NCBI RefSeq assembly: GCF_003668555.1
Contig: NZ_RCWN01000001.1
Coordinates: 930,001-994,000 of the forward strand
Direction: 5' to 3'
Source of the DNA: Notoacmeibacter ruber
GTDB taxonomy: Bacteria; Pseudomonadota; Alphaproteobacteria; Rhizobiales; Rhizobiaceae
Length of the DNA: 64,000 nt
The notes under the pieces are model-generated. The model worked only from the letters and a program-made list of their open reading frames with translations. It was not told where the DNA came from and did no database searches. Positions 7,976 to 16,052 of this stretch are shown here, one piece after another (position 1 is the stretch's first letter; each line of letters starts with the position of its first letter). The translations under genes were made by a program, and so were the position numbers.

Positions 7976-9256
7976 ATGGAGATGACGAAGGGCATCGAGG
8001 CTCTGCGGCAGGACGCGAGAGATCTTTTTCAGGCCGGTGTCGAGGCCGCCGATCCGGGACCAGCGACGGCCCGTGCACTCGACGATTACAGAAATCAGAT
8101 CGATGAGGCGCAGTCGCTCACGCTGCTCGCGCTCGGCAAGGGGGCGGTGGCGATGGCCGAGGCGGCTCTGCCAGTGCTCAGAAGCAAACTGCGTCGCGGC
8201 GTGATCGTCACCACGGAGATGGCCGCCCGTCCAGTCGCCGATCTCAAGGTGATCAGTGCAGGTCACCCGGTGCCGAACGGTGGCAGCCTTGCCGGCGGAG
8301 AAGCGTTGGCCGAAGCTGCGTCCGAGGCCGGGGAGGGCGAACTGGTTGTCGTCCTCATCAGCGGTGGCGGATCCGCCCTCGCAGTCGCGCCTGCGGAGGG
8401 GCTGGAGCTGGCTGACAAAATCGCGCTCAATGAGGCTCTGTTGAAATCGGGCGCGGATATCGTCGAAATGAACGCCATGCGCTCCGCGGCGTCTCGCCTG
8501 AAAGGCGGCGGCCTGGCCCGTCTCGCTCATCCGGCGAAAGTGCTCAGTCTCATTCTGTCTGACGTGCCGGGCGATGATCCTGCCGTAGTCGCAAGCGGGC
8601 CAACTGCCGTTGACCGGCGCAACGCAAGAGCGCTGGAGGCTGCGGTGGATAGGCTTCGGATGTCAGGCTTTCCCTCCGATAAGCTCGAACTGATCCAACA
8701 TGCCGTGCATGAGAGCGATATTATGCCCGAGGTGATCAATCGGATCGTCGGCAGCAATGAAATCAGCCTCGAAACGGTAGCGCAGCGCGCGGCTGAGAGC
8801 GGATGGGGGGTGGAGATTCTCGATCGCTGGCTGGATGGCGATGTCGAGGAGGCCGCACGCCGATTTCTCGCTGCGGCTCGAGCGTCCGAGAAGAAGGATC
8901 ATCCCATTGCTATCCTTGCTGGCGGTGAGACATCCGTCACTGTTTCGGGTGAAGGACGCGGCGGACGCAATCAGGAACTGACGCTCCATTTTGCACGCCT
9001 TTGTCAGGATGGAAGAATCGATCGCCCCTGGTGCTTTCTCAGCGGTGGGACCGATGGCCGGGATGGCCCGACAGATGCGGCGGGTGGCGTCGTCGACGCG
9101 GCCACATGGGATCGGATTGAGCGGAGCGGCGCGGATGCAGAGGCTCTTTTGGCGGATAATGATTCGCACAGGGCGCTTGCGGCAGCGGGAGATCTTCTCG
9201 TGACAGGCTCCACCGGCACGAATGTCGCCGATATCCAGATTCTTCTTCTGAAATAA
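7976..9256 (+). CDS. Glycerate kinase, DUF4147/MOFRL family
   Basis: A 426-residue glycerate kinase of the class found in organisms with the serine cycle or tartrate/glyoxylate use (GckA/TtuD type). It phosphorylates D-glycerate with ATP, in characterised members to 2-phosphoglycerate. The N-terminal DUF4147 domain shows LALGKGAVAMAEAA, VISAGHPVPNGGS and VLISGGGSALA. The C-terminal MOFRL domain shows ILAGGETSVTVSGEGRGGRNQELTLHFA, given here as a descriptive segment, and LVTGSTGTNVADI. Two in-frame ATGs (7976 and 7982) could serve; purine-rich AGAAGAGAG lies upstream. Monocistronic, divergent from folD across 133 bases. Confidence 0.9.
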   Translation: MEMTKGIEALRQDARDLFQAGVEAADPGPATARALDDYRNQIDEAQSLTLLALGKGAVAMAEAALPVLRSKLRRGVIVTTEMAARPVADLKVISAGHPVPNGGSLAGGEALAEAASEAGEGELVVVLISGGGSALAVAPAEGLELADKIALNEALLKSGADIVEMNAMRSAASRLKGGGLARLAHPAKVLSLILSDVPGDDPAVVASGPTAVDRRNARALEAAVDRLRMSGFPSDKLELIQHAVHESDIMPEVINRIVGSNEISLETVAQRAAESGWGVEILDRWLDGDVEEAARRFLAAARASEKKDHPIAILAGGETSVTVSGEGRGGRNQELTLHFARLCQDGRIDRPWCFLSGGTDGRDGPTDAAGGVVDAATWDRIERSGADAEALLADNDSHRALAAAGDLLVTGSTGTNVADIQILLLK

Positions 9257-9425
9257 ATCGGACACGGGTCAGCGCATCGGAAGATGCTTAGGGATCGACG
9301 GTCTCTTAGTTAATGGTCTTGCGGGTGATTGGCACAGATCAACTTAAGGATGATAAGAATTTCACGGCCCTTGCGCGAGTATAGGGAGGTCGTGCCGTAT
9401 CTTATCCGGGAGGGACAACCAATAG

Positions 9426-11672
9426 ATGCCGACTCCACCACCGATCACCTGTTTCGTCATGAGCGGAGGAATCGGCTCGCGGCTCTGGCCTCTTTCAAGA
9501 GAGGATAATCCCAAGCAGTTTCATGATCTGGCCGGCAATGGCTCGATGCTGATGAGCACAGTTCGACGCGGCCTTGATCGAACAGCAGGCGCGTCTTCGG
9601 TCTATCTGATCGGCAGCGAACGGCATGCTGGGCGTGTACAGGAGCAGCTATCCGCTTTGGATCTGAAGGGCGGGCAAGCGATTTTCGAACCCGTCGGCCG
9701 CAATACCGCCGCGGCCGTTGCCCTCGCAGCGCAGGTCACACTGGAACAGCGCGGCGACGGTCTCTGTCTCGTCATGCCTTCCGACCATGTCATCGAAACC
9801 ACCGCGCAATTCTGGCAGACGGTGGAAGAGGGCGTGCCTGCCGCCGAAATCGGGCAGGTCGTCGTCTTCGGCATTCGTCCGACCGCGCCGGAAACGGGTT
9901 TCGGTTATATCGAGGTCGGAGAAGGGTCCGATGGTGCCGTCCGGGCGGTTCGGCGCTTCGTCGAGAAACCGGACGAGGCCACCGCAAGAACCTATCTCGA
10001 TGCTGGCAATTTTTTCTGGAATGCCGGCATATTCCTGTTCCGGGCCTCCGTCATGCATGAGGCGTTCCAGAAGCATCGCCCTTCGATCTGGGAGGGCGTT
10101 GAACGCGCTCTTCACGGTCGTTGCGAGGAGGACGGGGCAATCTTTCTGCCCGAGAGCCTGTACGAGACGCTGGAGAACGATTCGATCGACTATGCCGTGA
10201 TGGAACGCTTCGATCGCATATCTCTCGTCGAAGCCGGTTTCCGGTGGAACGATCTGGGCTCTTGGAGCGCTCTTCTGGATGTCGCGGCGACGGATGACCG
10301 CGGCAATGTCGTCTCCGGGGACGTTCTCGCCATCGACTGCGACCACTGCTATCTGCGGAGCCACGGGCGGCTCGTTTCTGCCGTCGGTCTGAAGGACACG
10401 GCCGTCATCGCAACGAGCGATGCCATCTTCGTCGCCCCCGTCGCCAAAAGTCAGAACGTCAAGAATGTCGTCTCCGAACTTGAGCGATCCGGACGGTTGG
10501 AAGCCCGCTTCACCCCTTCTCCCGATAAGGTCATTGAGGCCGGCGCGCACCGGCAAAGGGCGTGGCAATGGTTGTTCGGCGAGGCCTTGCCGCTCTGGTG
10601 TGAAAAGGGCGTGGACCGTATCCATGGCGGGTTTCATGAAAGTCTGACCTTCGCCGGCGAACCGACCGGGGCCGACAGGCGCATGCGGACAATGGCGCGG
10701 CAGACCTATGCGTTCTGTGTGGCCAGTGACGAAAGCTGGGACGGCCCCGCGCGCGATCTGATCGATCACGGACTGAGTTTCATGAAGAACGGACGAACGG
10801 ACCGGGGCGGCTGGAGCGCTGTCCTATCACCCAAAGGCGAGGTGATCGATCCGACCGAAGATTTCTACGATACCGCCTTCGTACTGTTTGCCCTGGCTCA
10901 CGCGCATCGATGCGGCCATCCGGACGCGCTGGAGCTAGGCAACGAGACATTTCATTTCCTCGAAAATCATCTCGAAGACACGTCTCTACGGGGGTTTCTG
11001 GAGGCGCCGGGCGGCAAGCGGGTCAGGCGGTCCAATCCGCATATGCATATGCTCGAGGCTCTTCTCGCCTGGCACCAGGCAACAGGGGACCGTACTTATT
11101 TGCGACAGGCCAGCCGTATCGTCGACCTGTTTCGCAGCGCCTTCTTCGACACCGAAAGCTGGACGCTCGGCGAATATTTCGATGATGATTGGCGCCCCGC
11201 CGAAGGCGAAGACGGCCAATGGACCGAACCGGGCCATCATTTCGAATGGGCCTGGCTCCTTATCGGTTTCGCCGATGCCTCGGGGCAGAACGATCTGCGG
11301 GAAATCGCGCGGAGGCTTTACGCGACCGGGACCGCCTATGGGCTGAACCGCTGGACGGGCCTCGCCTACAATGCGGTCAGCCGGCGAGGCTTGCCGCTCG
11401 ACCGTAATTCACGTGCATGGCCGCAAACGGAGATCATCAAGGCCGCCATCGCGCTCGACCATGCCGGCGGGCCTGACATGCGCCCGGAAGTGGAGGAGCG
11501 GGTGGCGCGTCTTTTCCGCTGGCACCTGGATCCTGCGCCAAACGGCATGTGGATCGATCTGGTCGGAGAAAAAGGCGCCGTAGCCACACAGGACGTTCCA
11601 GCTTCCATTTTCTACCACCTGATCTCGGCGCTGATGCTCTATCTGGGGTCGAATGCCAGGTCCGGCCCATGA
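9426..11672 (+). CDS. Mannose-1-phosphate guanylyltransferase fused to AGE-type epimerase/isomerase
   Basis: A 748-residue two-domain protein. Residues 1-360 are a GDP-mannose pyrophosphorylase: nucleotide-binding GGIGSRLWPLSREDNPKQF, FVEKPD near 178, NFFWNAGIFLF near 195, and a beta-helix tail. Instead of the cupin phosphomannose isomerase that usually follows in type II enzymes, residues 370-748 form an (alpha/alpha)6-barrel N-acylglucosamine 2-epimerase (AGE) domain. It has RTMARQTY, histidines in NPHMHMLEA (539/541), GHHFEWAW (604/605) and FYHL (731), which fall where AGE catalytic histidines are expected. Likely result: fructose-6-P to mannose-6-P and mannose-1-P to GDP-mannose in one chain; the isomerase substrate is inferred. 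Its 3' end overlaps the convergent next gene by 34 bases. Confidence 0.9.
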   Translation: MPTPPPITCFVMSGGIGSRLWPLSREDNPKQFHDLAGNGSMLMSTVRRGLDRTAGASSVYLIGSERHAGRVQEQLSALDLKGGQAIFEPVGRNTAAAVALAAQVTLEQRGDGLCLVMPSDHVIETTAQFWQTVEEGVPAAEIGQVVVFGIRPTAPETGFGYIEVGEGSDGAVRAVRRFVEKPDEATARTYLDAGNFFWNAGIFLFRASVMHEAFQKHRPSIWEGVERALHGRCEEDGAIFLPESLYETLENDSIDYAVMERFDRISLVEAGFRWNDLGSWSALLDVAATDDRGNVVSGDVLAIDCDHCYLRSHGRLVSAVGLKDTAVIATSDAIFVAPVAKSQNVKNVVSELERSGRLEARFTPSPDKVIEAGAHRQRAWQWLFGEALPLWCEKGVDRIHGGFHESLTFAGEPTGADRRMRTMARQTYAFCVASDESWDGPARDLIDHGLSFMKNGRTDRGGWSAVLSPKGEVIDPTEDFYDTAFVLFALAHAHRCGHPDALELGNETFHFLENHLEDTSLRGFLEAPGGKRVRRSNPHMHMLEALLAWHQATGDRTYLRQASRIVDLFRSAFFDTESWTLGEYFDDDWRPAEGEDGQWTEPGHHFEWAWLLIGFADASGQNDLREIARRLYATGTAYGLNRWTGLAYNAVSRRGLPLDRNSRAWPQTEIIKAAIALDHAGGPDMRPEVEERVARLFRWHLDPAPNGMWIDLVGEKGAVATQDVPASIFYHLISALMLYLGSNARSGP

Positions 11673-12934
11673 TCGGTTTGGGCCGTCGCTTTCGCCGAAC
11701 GGAGATTATCCCCACCCGTTTGATTGGCCAGGAATGTCGCAACCATCAGCGCACACAGGGCCAGCGGATAGGGGGCGAAGAGCGAACCGCCGAGCAGCGA
11801 GTTTGCGAAGATACAGGCAATACCGGCAATGGCTGGCAAAGCCCGGTCGTCCTGTTCCCGCAAGGCTTGTAGCATCCGCCAGAAAAGTACGGCGACGAGC
11901 GTCCAGATGGCCAGGCTGCCGACCAATCCCACGCTGAAGAGATTTTGAACGATGCTGTTATGAGCCTGCGCGACGAAGCTGCCGACGATTGGGCCGATAT
12001 TGACTTCGCCGTACCCGAGCAAGGGCGCTCTGGTCCAATGCTCCAGAAGCGTGAGCCAGATGGCGATGCGTCCGGAATCCATACGTCCCAAGCGGGAAAA
12101 GAAGAGGAAATTGGTATCGTCAGGCGGCGGCAAGAGCGCGGCAAGCCCATAGCCGGCGACACAGACGATCAGAAGTGTCGGCAGCATGCGCCACAGACGA
12201 AAGCCCGGGGAGAAAAGCACAAGCACAGCGACTGTCGCGGCGACGCTCAGTAACGTGCCGCGGCTGCCCGTGTAGAAACTAAAGACGCTGAGTATGGCTG
12301 TAAGCCCGACAATCACCGCATATCTGCGGTCGAGGTAGGGATGACGGACCGCCCATGCGAGAAGGATGGCAATGGCGGGCGCAACAAAATGGCTGGTATA
12401 ACGAATGTTGACAAAGCCCAGAACGACTGTGCCAAGGCGCTCGAATTCCTGTTGATCGGAATAGACCAAAGTAAAAAGAACGACGTAGCCGAGAGCGGCC
12501 GCGACCACCGTCATCGCAGTCGTTCGATTGGTCAGAGCTAGGTGCCGGTTTCTGATGCCGATATAGATGGCTGCGCCAAAAGCCACCAATACAGACCATC
12601 GGACAAGACTCGATACTGCGCCCGCGTCGGCCTGCAAGATCGTGTGCCACCCCTGGACGCCAAGCGGCACAAGGGCCAGCAGAAACAGCGCGTCGAGACC
12701 CCAGCGCCGAGGCGACGTCCGCACTGTCCCGGAAAGAATGATCACACAGAGTTGCAGCACCAAGACGATGCCCAGCTGTTCGTTGCCCGGATTGGTCAGG
12801 GGGCCGTGCCCCGGCCAAAACAGGTAACTGAATAGGAGTGGTAGAGACGCCAGAGCAAAGCAGACCGCAAGGGCGTGCAGCTTTGAGGGTGCGATGGCAG
12901 TCGGCCGCACGAGGTTATTGCTTTGATCGGACAT
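11639..12934 (-). CDS. O-antigen ligase / Wzy-polymerase-like membrane protein
   Basis: About 431 residues with ten or more hydrophobic helices and a periplasmic loop in the second half, the layout of the Wzy_C/O-antigen ligase family. GSRGTLLSVAATVAVL near the middle and the late AHNSIVQNLFSVGLVG segment (family HNxxL motif) support this. Such proteins polymerise or ligate lipid-linked polysaccharide at the periplasmic face. I chose the ATG at 12934 because it has a purine-rich AAAGAAAGA upstream and is close to the first helix; an ATG at 12994 would add 20 polar residues. It is the only gene on the minus strand in the polysaccharide region. Polymerase versus ligase cannot be told from sequence. 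Confidence 0.8.
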   Translation of the reverse strand: MSDQSNNLVRPTAIAPSKLHALAVCFALASLPLLFSYLFWPGHGPLTNPGNEQLGIVLVLQLCVIILSGTVRTSPRRWGLDALFLLALVPLGVQGWHTILQADAGAVSSLVRWSVLVAFGAAIYIGIRNRHLALTNRTTAMTVVAAALGYVVLFTLVYSDQQEFERLGTVVLGFVNIRYTSHFVAPAIAILLAWAVRHPYLDRRYAVIVGLTAILSVFSFYTGSRGTLLSVAATVAVLVLFSPGFRLWRMLPTLLIVCVAGYGLAALLPPPDDTNFLFFSRLGRMDSGRIAIWLTLLEHWTRAPLLGYGEVNIGPIVGSFVAQAHNSIVQNLFSVGLVGSLAIWTLVAVLFWRMLQALREQDDRALPAIAGIACIFANSLLGGSLFAPYPLALCALMVATFLANQTGGDNLRSAKATAQTDHGPDLAFDPR

Positions 12935-13165
12935 TCGGCTCGGTCTTTCTTTACCGACTGATCCTAGGCGCGAGCTGTTAAGGAAGATTTTCATCCTCTG
13001 CGTTTGTGGCCTGCGATGTTTTTACGCCCTTGGCGAGCCCGGCTGTAGCGCCATACGGGCTATGCTGTTAGATCGTCTCTCAATCTTGGTCGATCGGTGA
13101 GACCGGGCGGGCAACCCTGTCACGCCAGGCCACATCGCGGCTTTCGCTTTGATGGAGTATGAGAC

Positions 13166-14188
13166 TTGAAGGTCCTCGTTACCGGAACCGCCGGCTTTAT
13201 CGGGTTTCACACCGCAATCCGGCTGCTCGAGCGAGGCGACAGTGTTGTCGGTTTCGATGTCGTGAACGATTACTATGATGTCGCGCTGAAGGAAAAGCGG
13301 CTGGAGATACTGGCAGACAAGGCGCGCGGGACCAACGCCGGCTACAGCTTTATCCGTGCAAATCTGGCGGACCCCTCGGCGGTGGGCCGCGCCTTCGAAG
13401 AGCATCGTCCTGACCGTGTCATCCATCTGGCAGCCCAAGCAGGCGTTCGCTACAGTCTGGAAAATCCGCAAGCCTATGTGGAAAGCAATCTCACCGGCTT
13501 CACCAATATACTGGAAGCGTGCCGCGCCTTCGAAGTGGAGCATCTGACCTATGCTTCGACCTCATCGGTCTACGGAGCCAACAGGACGATGCCGTTTTCG
13601 GAACACCACGACGTCGATCACCCGCTGCAGTTCTACGCCGCCACCAAGCGCGCCAATGAACTGATGGCCCACGCCTACAGTCATCTGTTCCGCCTGCCGA
13701 CAACAGGCCTCCGCTTCTTCACCGTTTACGGACCGTGGGGACGCCCGGACATGGCGCTCTTCCTCTTCACGCGGAAGATTCTGGAAGGCGAGGCCATTCC
13801 GGTTTTCAACCACGGCAATCACACGCGTGACTTCACTTATGTCGATGATATCGTCGAAGGGGTCGTCCGCGTTAACGACACGCCGGCAGAGGCCGATCCT
13901 GACTGGGACGCGCATCAGCCCGATCCCGCCTCTTCGGATGCGCCGTTTCGGATCTATAATATCGGCAACAACGCGCCGGTGAAGCTGATGGAGTATATCG
14001 AGGCCATCGAAGAGGCGCTGGGCATCAAGGCCAAACTTGACCTTCTGCCGCTGCAGCCGGGAGATGTGCCCGATACCTATGCGGATGTTCGCGAACTCGC
14101 CGATGCCGTTGATTATCGTCCCCAGACGCCCGTGAAAGAGGGTGTTCGCAGATTCGTTGACTGGTATCGCGGTTATTACGATGTGTGA
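13166..14188 (+). CDS. lpsL: UDP-glucuronate 4-epimerase (LpsL-like)
   Basis: A 340-residue short-chain dehydrogenase/reductase-type epimerase. NAD-binding [11 protein letters not shown] at the N-terminus, then the active-site [15 protein letters not shown] (Tyr and Lys of YxxxK) and [17 protein letters not shown], which is characteristic of UDP-GlcA 4-epimerases. It would make UDP-galacturonate for surface polysaccharide or LPS core. The start is a TTG at 13166, with GGAG 8 bases upstream; no in-frame ATG exists before the glycine motif. The UDP-GlcA that it consumes is made by the dehydrogenase encoded 130 bases downstream. Confidence 0.93.
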   Translation: MKVLVTGTAGFIGFHTAIRLLERGDSVVGFDVVNDYYDVALKEKRLEILADKARGTNAGYSFIRANLADPSAVGRAFEEHRPDRVIHLAAQAGVRYSLENPQAYVESNLTGFTNILEACRAFEVEHLTYASTSSVYGANRTMPFSEHHDVDHPLQFYAATKRANELMAHAYSHLFRLPTTGLRFFTVYGPWGRPDMALFLFTRKILEGEAIPVFNHGNHTRDFTYVDDIVEGVVRVNDTPAEADPDWDAHQPDPASSDAPFRIYNIGNNAPVKLMEYIEAIEEALGIKAKLDLLPLQPGDVPDTYADVRELADAVDYRPQTPVKEGVRRFVDWYRGYYDV

Positions 14189-14318
14189 GCCCTCGCGGCG
14201 GTCAGAATAAGCTCCAAGGCAAAAGCGGGATAGGCAATCCTGAAGGGAAGACAAGGCGGGCGGTTGGCGCTAAAAGCCGCGCCACAAGACGAGTAGAAAT
14301 CCAGCAAGAGGATTTGGC

Positions 14319-15623
14319 ATGCGTGTTGCCATGATCGGAGTGGGCTATGTGGGTCTGGTCTCTGGAACCTGTTTCGCCGATTTCGGGCACGATGTCGTCT
14401 GTATCGACAAGAATGCCGAGCGTATCGAGAAGCTTCATCAAGGCATAATGCCGATCTACGAGCCGGGTCTGGACGTATTGGTCGCCAATAACGTCAAGGC
14501 AGGCAGATTGTCTTTCACGACGGAGCTCGCCAAGCCCGTTGCCGAGGCGGATGTCGTGTTCATCGCCGTCGGCACACCGAGCCGACGCGGCGACGGGTAT
14601 GCCGATCTGACCTATGTCTATGCCGCCGCGGAGGAAATCGCGAAACATCTTCGGGACTTCACGGTGGTGGTGACAAAATCGACCGTGCCGGTCGGGACGG
14701 GAGACGAGGTCGAGGCGATTATTCGCAAGGTCAACCCCGAAGCGGATGTCGAGGTTGTTTCGAACCCAGAATTCCTGCGGGAAGGGGCGGCGATCGAGGA
14801 CTTCAAGCGTCCCGACCGCGTCGTTGTGGGGGTCTCTTCGGAGCGGGCCGAAGAGATGATGCGCGAGCTTTACCGCCCTCTCTACCTCAACGAGACGCCA
14901 CTGGTTGTCACGGACCGCCGAACCTCCGAGCTCATCAAATATGCCGCCAATGCCTTTCTGGCGACGAAGATCGGTTTCATCAACCAGATGGCGGATCTGT
15001 GCGAAGCCGTGGGCGCTGATGTTCAGCAGGTTTCGCGCGGTATCGGACTGGATAAGCGCATCGGGCCCAAATTTCTTCATGCCAGCCCGGGCTATGGCGG
15101 TTCCTGTTTTCCGAAGGACACGCTGGCCCTGTCGCGCACCGCGGCGGATGCCGGCCACCCGGTCACGATCGTCGATGCGGTGATTTCATCGAACGATGAG
15201 CGGAAGGCTGCAATGGCGGAGCGTATTCGGCAGGCGGCCGGGGGCTCCCTCGAGGGCAAGACGGTCGCCGTGTTGGGGTTGGCCTTCAAACCGAACACGG
15301 ACGACATGCGCGATGCGCCGTCTCTGGTGATCGTGCCGGCAATGCAGAAGATGGGGGCGTCCGTCCGGGCCTTCGACCCTGAGGCCATGGAGGAGGCAAA
15401 GGCCCATTTCGACGGTGTGTTTTATGCATCCGATACGTATGATGCTTTGAGCGGAGCGGATCTGGCCGTCATCCTGACCGAATGGAATCTGTTCCGCGCA
15501 TTGGACCTGGAGCGCGTTGCAGCATTGCTTGGCGACAAGACGCTGATCGACCTGCGCAACATTTATCGGCCTTCGGAAGTTCGATCGAATGGTCTGACAT
15601 ATCACTCGATAGGGCGCCCCTGA
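14319..15623 (+). CDS. rkpK: UDP-glucose 6-dehydrogenase (RkpK-type)
   Basis: A 434-residue UDPG dehydrogenase that oxidises UDP-glucose to UDP-glucuronate with two NAD. Order of parts: NAD-binding GVGYVGLVSG at residue 7, the catalytic-domain KSTVPVGTGD and NPEFLREGAAIEDF, the conserved ELIKYAANAFLATKI helix with its lysine, the active-site cysteine in GYGGSCFPKDTLAL (near 260), and a C-terminal substrate-binding domain with GLAFKPNTDDMRDAPS. All key residues are present. The ATG has AGAGGA at good spacing. It feeds the adjacent LpsL epimerase; its substrate would come from GalU at 38.3-39.1 kb. Confidence 0.96.
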   Translation: MRVAMIGVGYVGLVSGTCFADFGHDVVCIDKNAERIEKLHQGIMPIYEPGLDVLVANNVKAGRLSFTTELAKPVAEADVVFIAVGTPSRRGDGYADLTYVYAAAEEIAKHLRDFTVVVTKSTVPVGTGDEVEAIIRKVNPEADVEVVSNPEFLREGAAIEDFKRPDRVVVGVSSERAEEMMRELYRPLYLNETPLVVTDRRTSELIKYAANAFLATKIGFINQMADLCEAVGADVQQVSRGIGLDKRIGPKFLHASPGYGGSCFPKDTLALSRTAADAGHPVTIVDAVISSNDERKAAMAERIRQAAGGSLEGKTVAVLGLAFKPNTDDMRDAPSLVIVPAMQKMGASVRAFDPEAMEEAKAHFDGVFYASDTYDALSGADLAVILTEWNLFRALDLERVAALLGDKTLIDLRNIYRPSEVRSNGLTYHSIGRP

Positions 15624-16052
15624 CCGAAAGGCCGGGGAGCGGGTGCGAATCGTGGCTTGATAGGGCCAGACTGAAACGCCCCTCTCGCGAAGGGATAGGA
15701 CAATTTCATCTTTCGCGGCCGCGCGCGAAGGATCGACTGCGCAATGGACTGATATCTGTTGTGTAGTTCGATCAAACTATCGACAATTTAAGAAATATTG
15801 CGGCGACAGGGCGCATTCTTCTGCATAGAAGGAGCGCAGTGGTCTCACTGGCACCACATTTTTAATTACGAATCGGGCCGCTTCGGCTTTACTGGGGAGT
15901 AGGCGAAGCGAATTCGGGGACTTAGCCATACAGTTCGGATATGAAGAGTGCATACTGTCGCCGAAGGTGCTTCAGACCTTGCATTGGACCAATTCGGGCG
16001 GTGTGAAATGGAAGTGCGGCAAGATTAATCCGCATTCTTCTGGAGAGTGGAA
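15624..16052 (+). other. Intergenic leader upstream of the chain-length gene, AT-rich, with near-palindrome
   Basis: No convincing coding region. From about 15750 the sequence becomes clearly AT-richer than its surroundings. A 16-base imperfect palindrome TAGTTCGATCAAACTA lies at 15764-15779 (7 of 8 base pairs match) about 275 bases before the next start, a possible operator. The long leader suggests dedicated control of the polysaccharide gene that follows. Confidence 0.4.

Noticed and set aside
9648..10769. Long minus-strand open frame opposite the GMP-AGE gene
   Set aside because: It is a shadow of the GC-rich coding strand, with no start signal or recognisable protein; the plus-strand gene has clear motifs.
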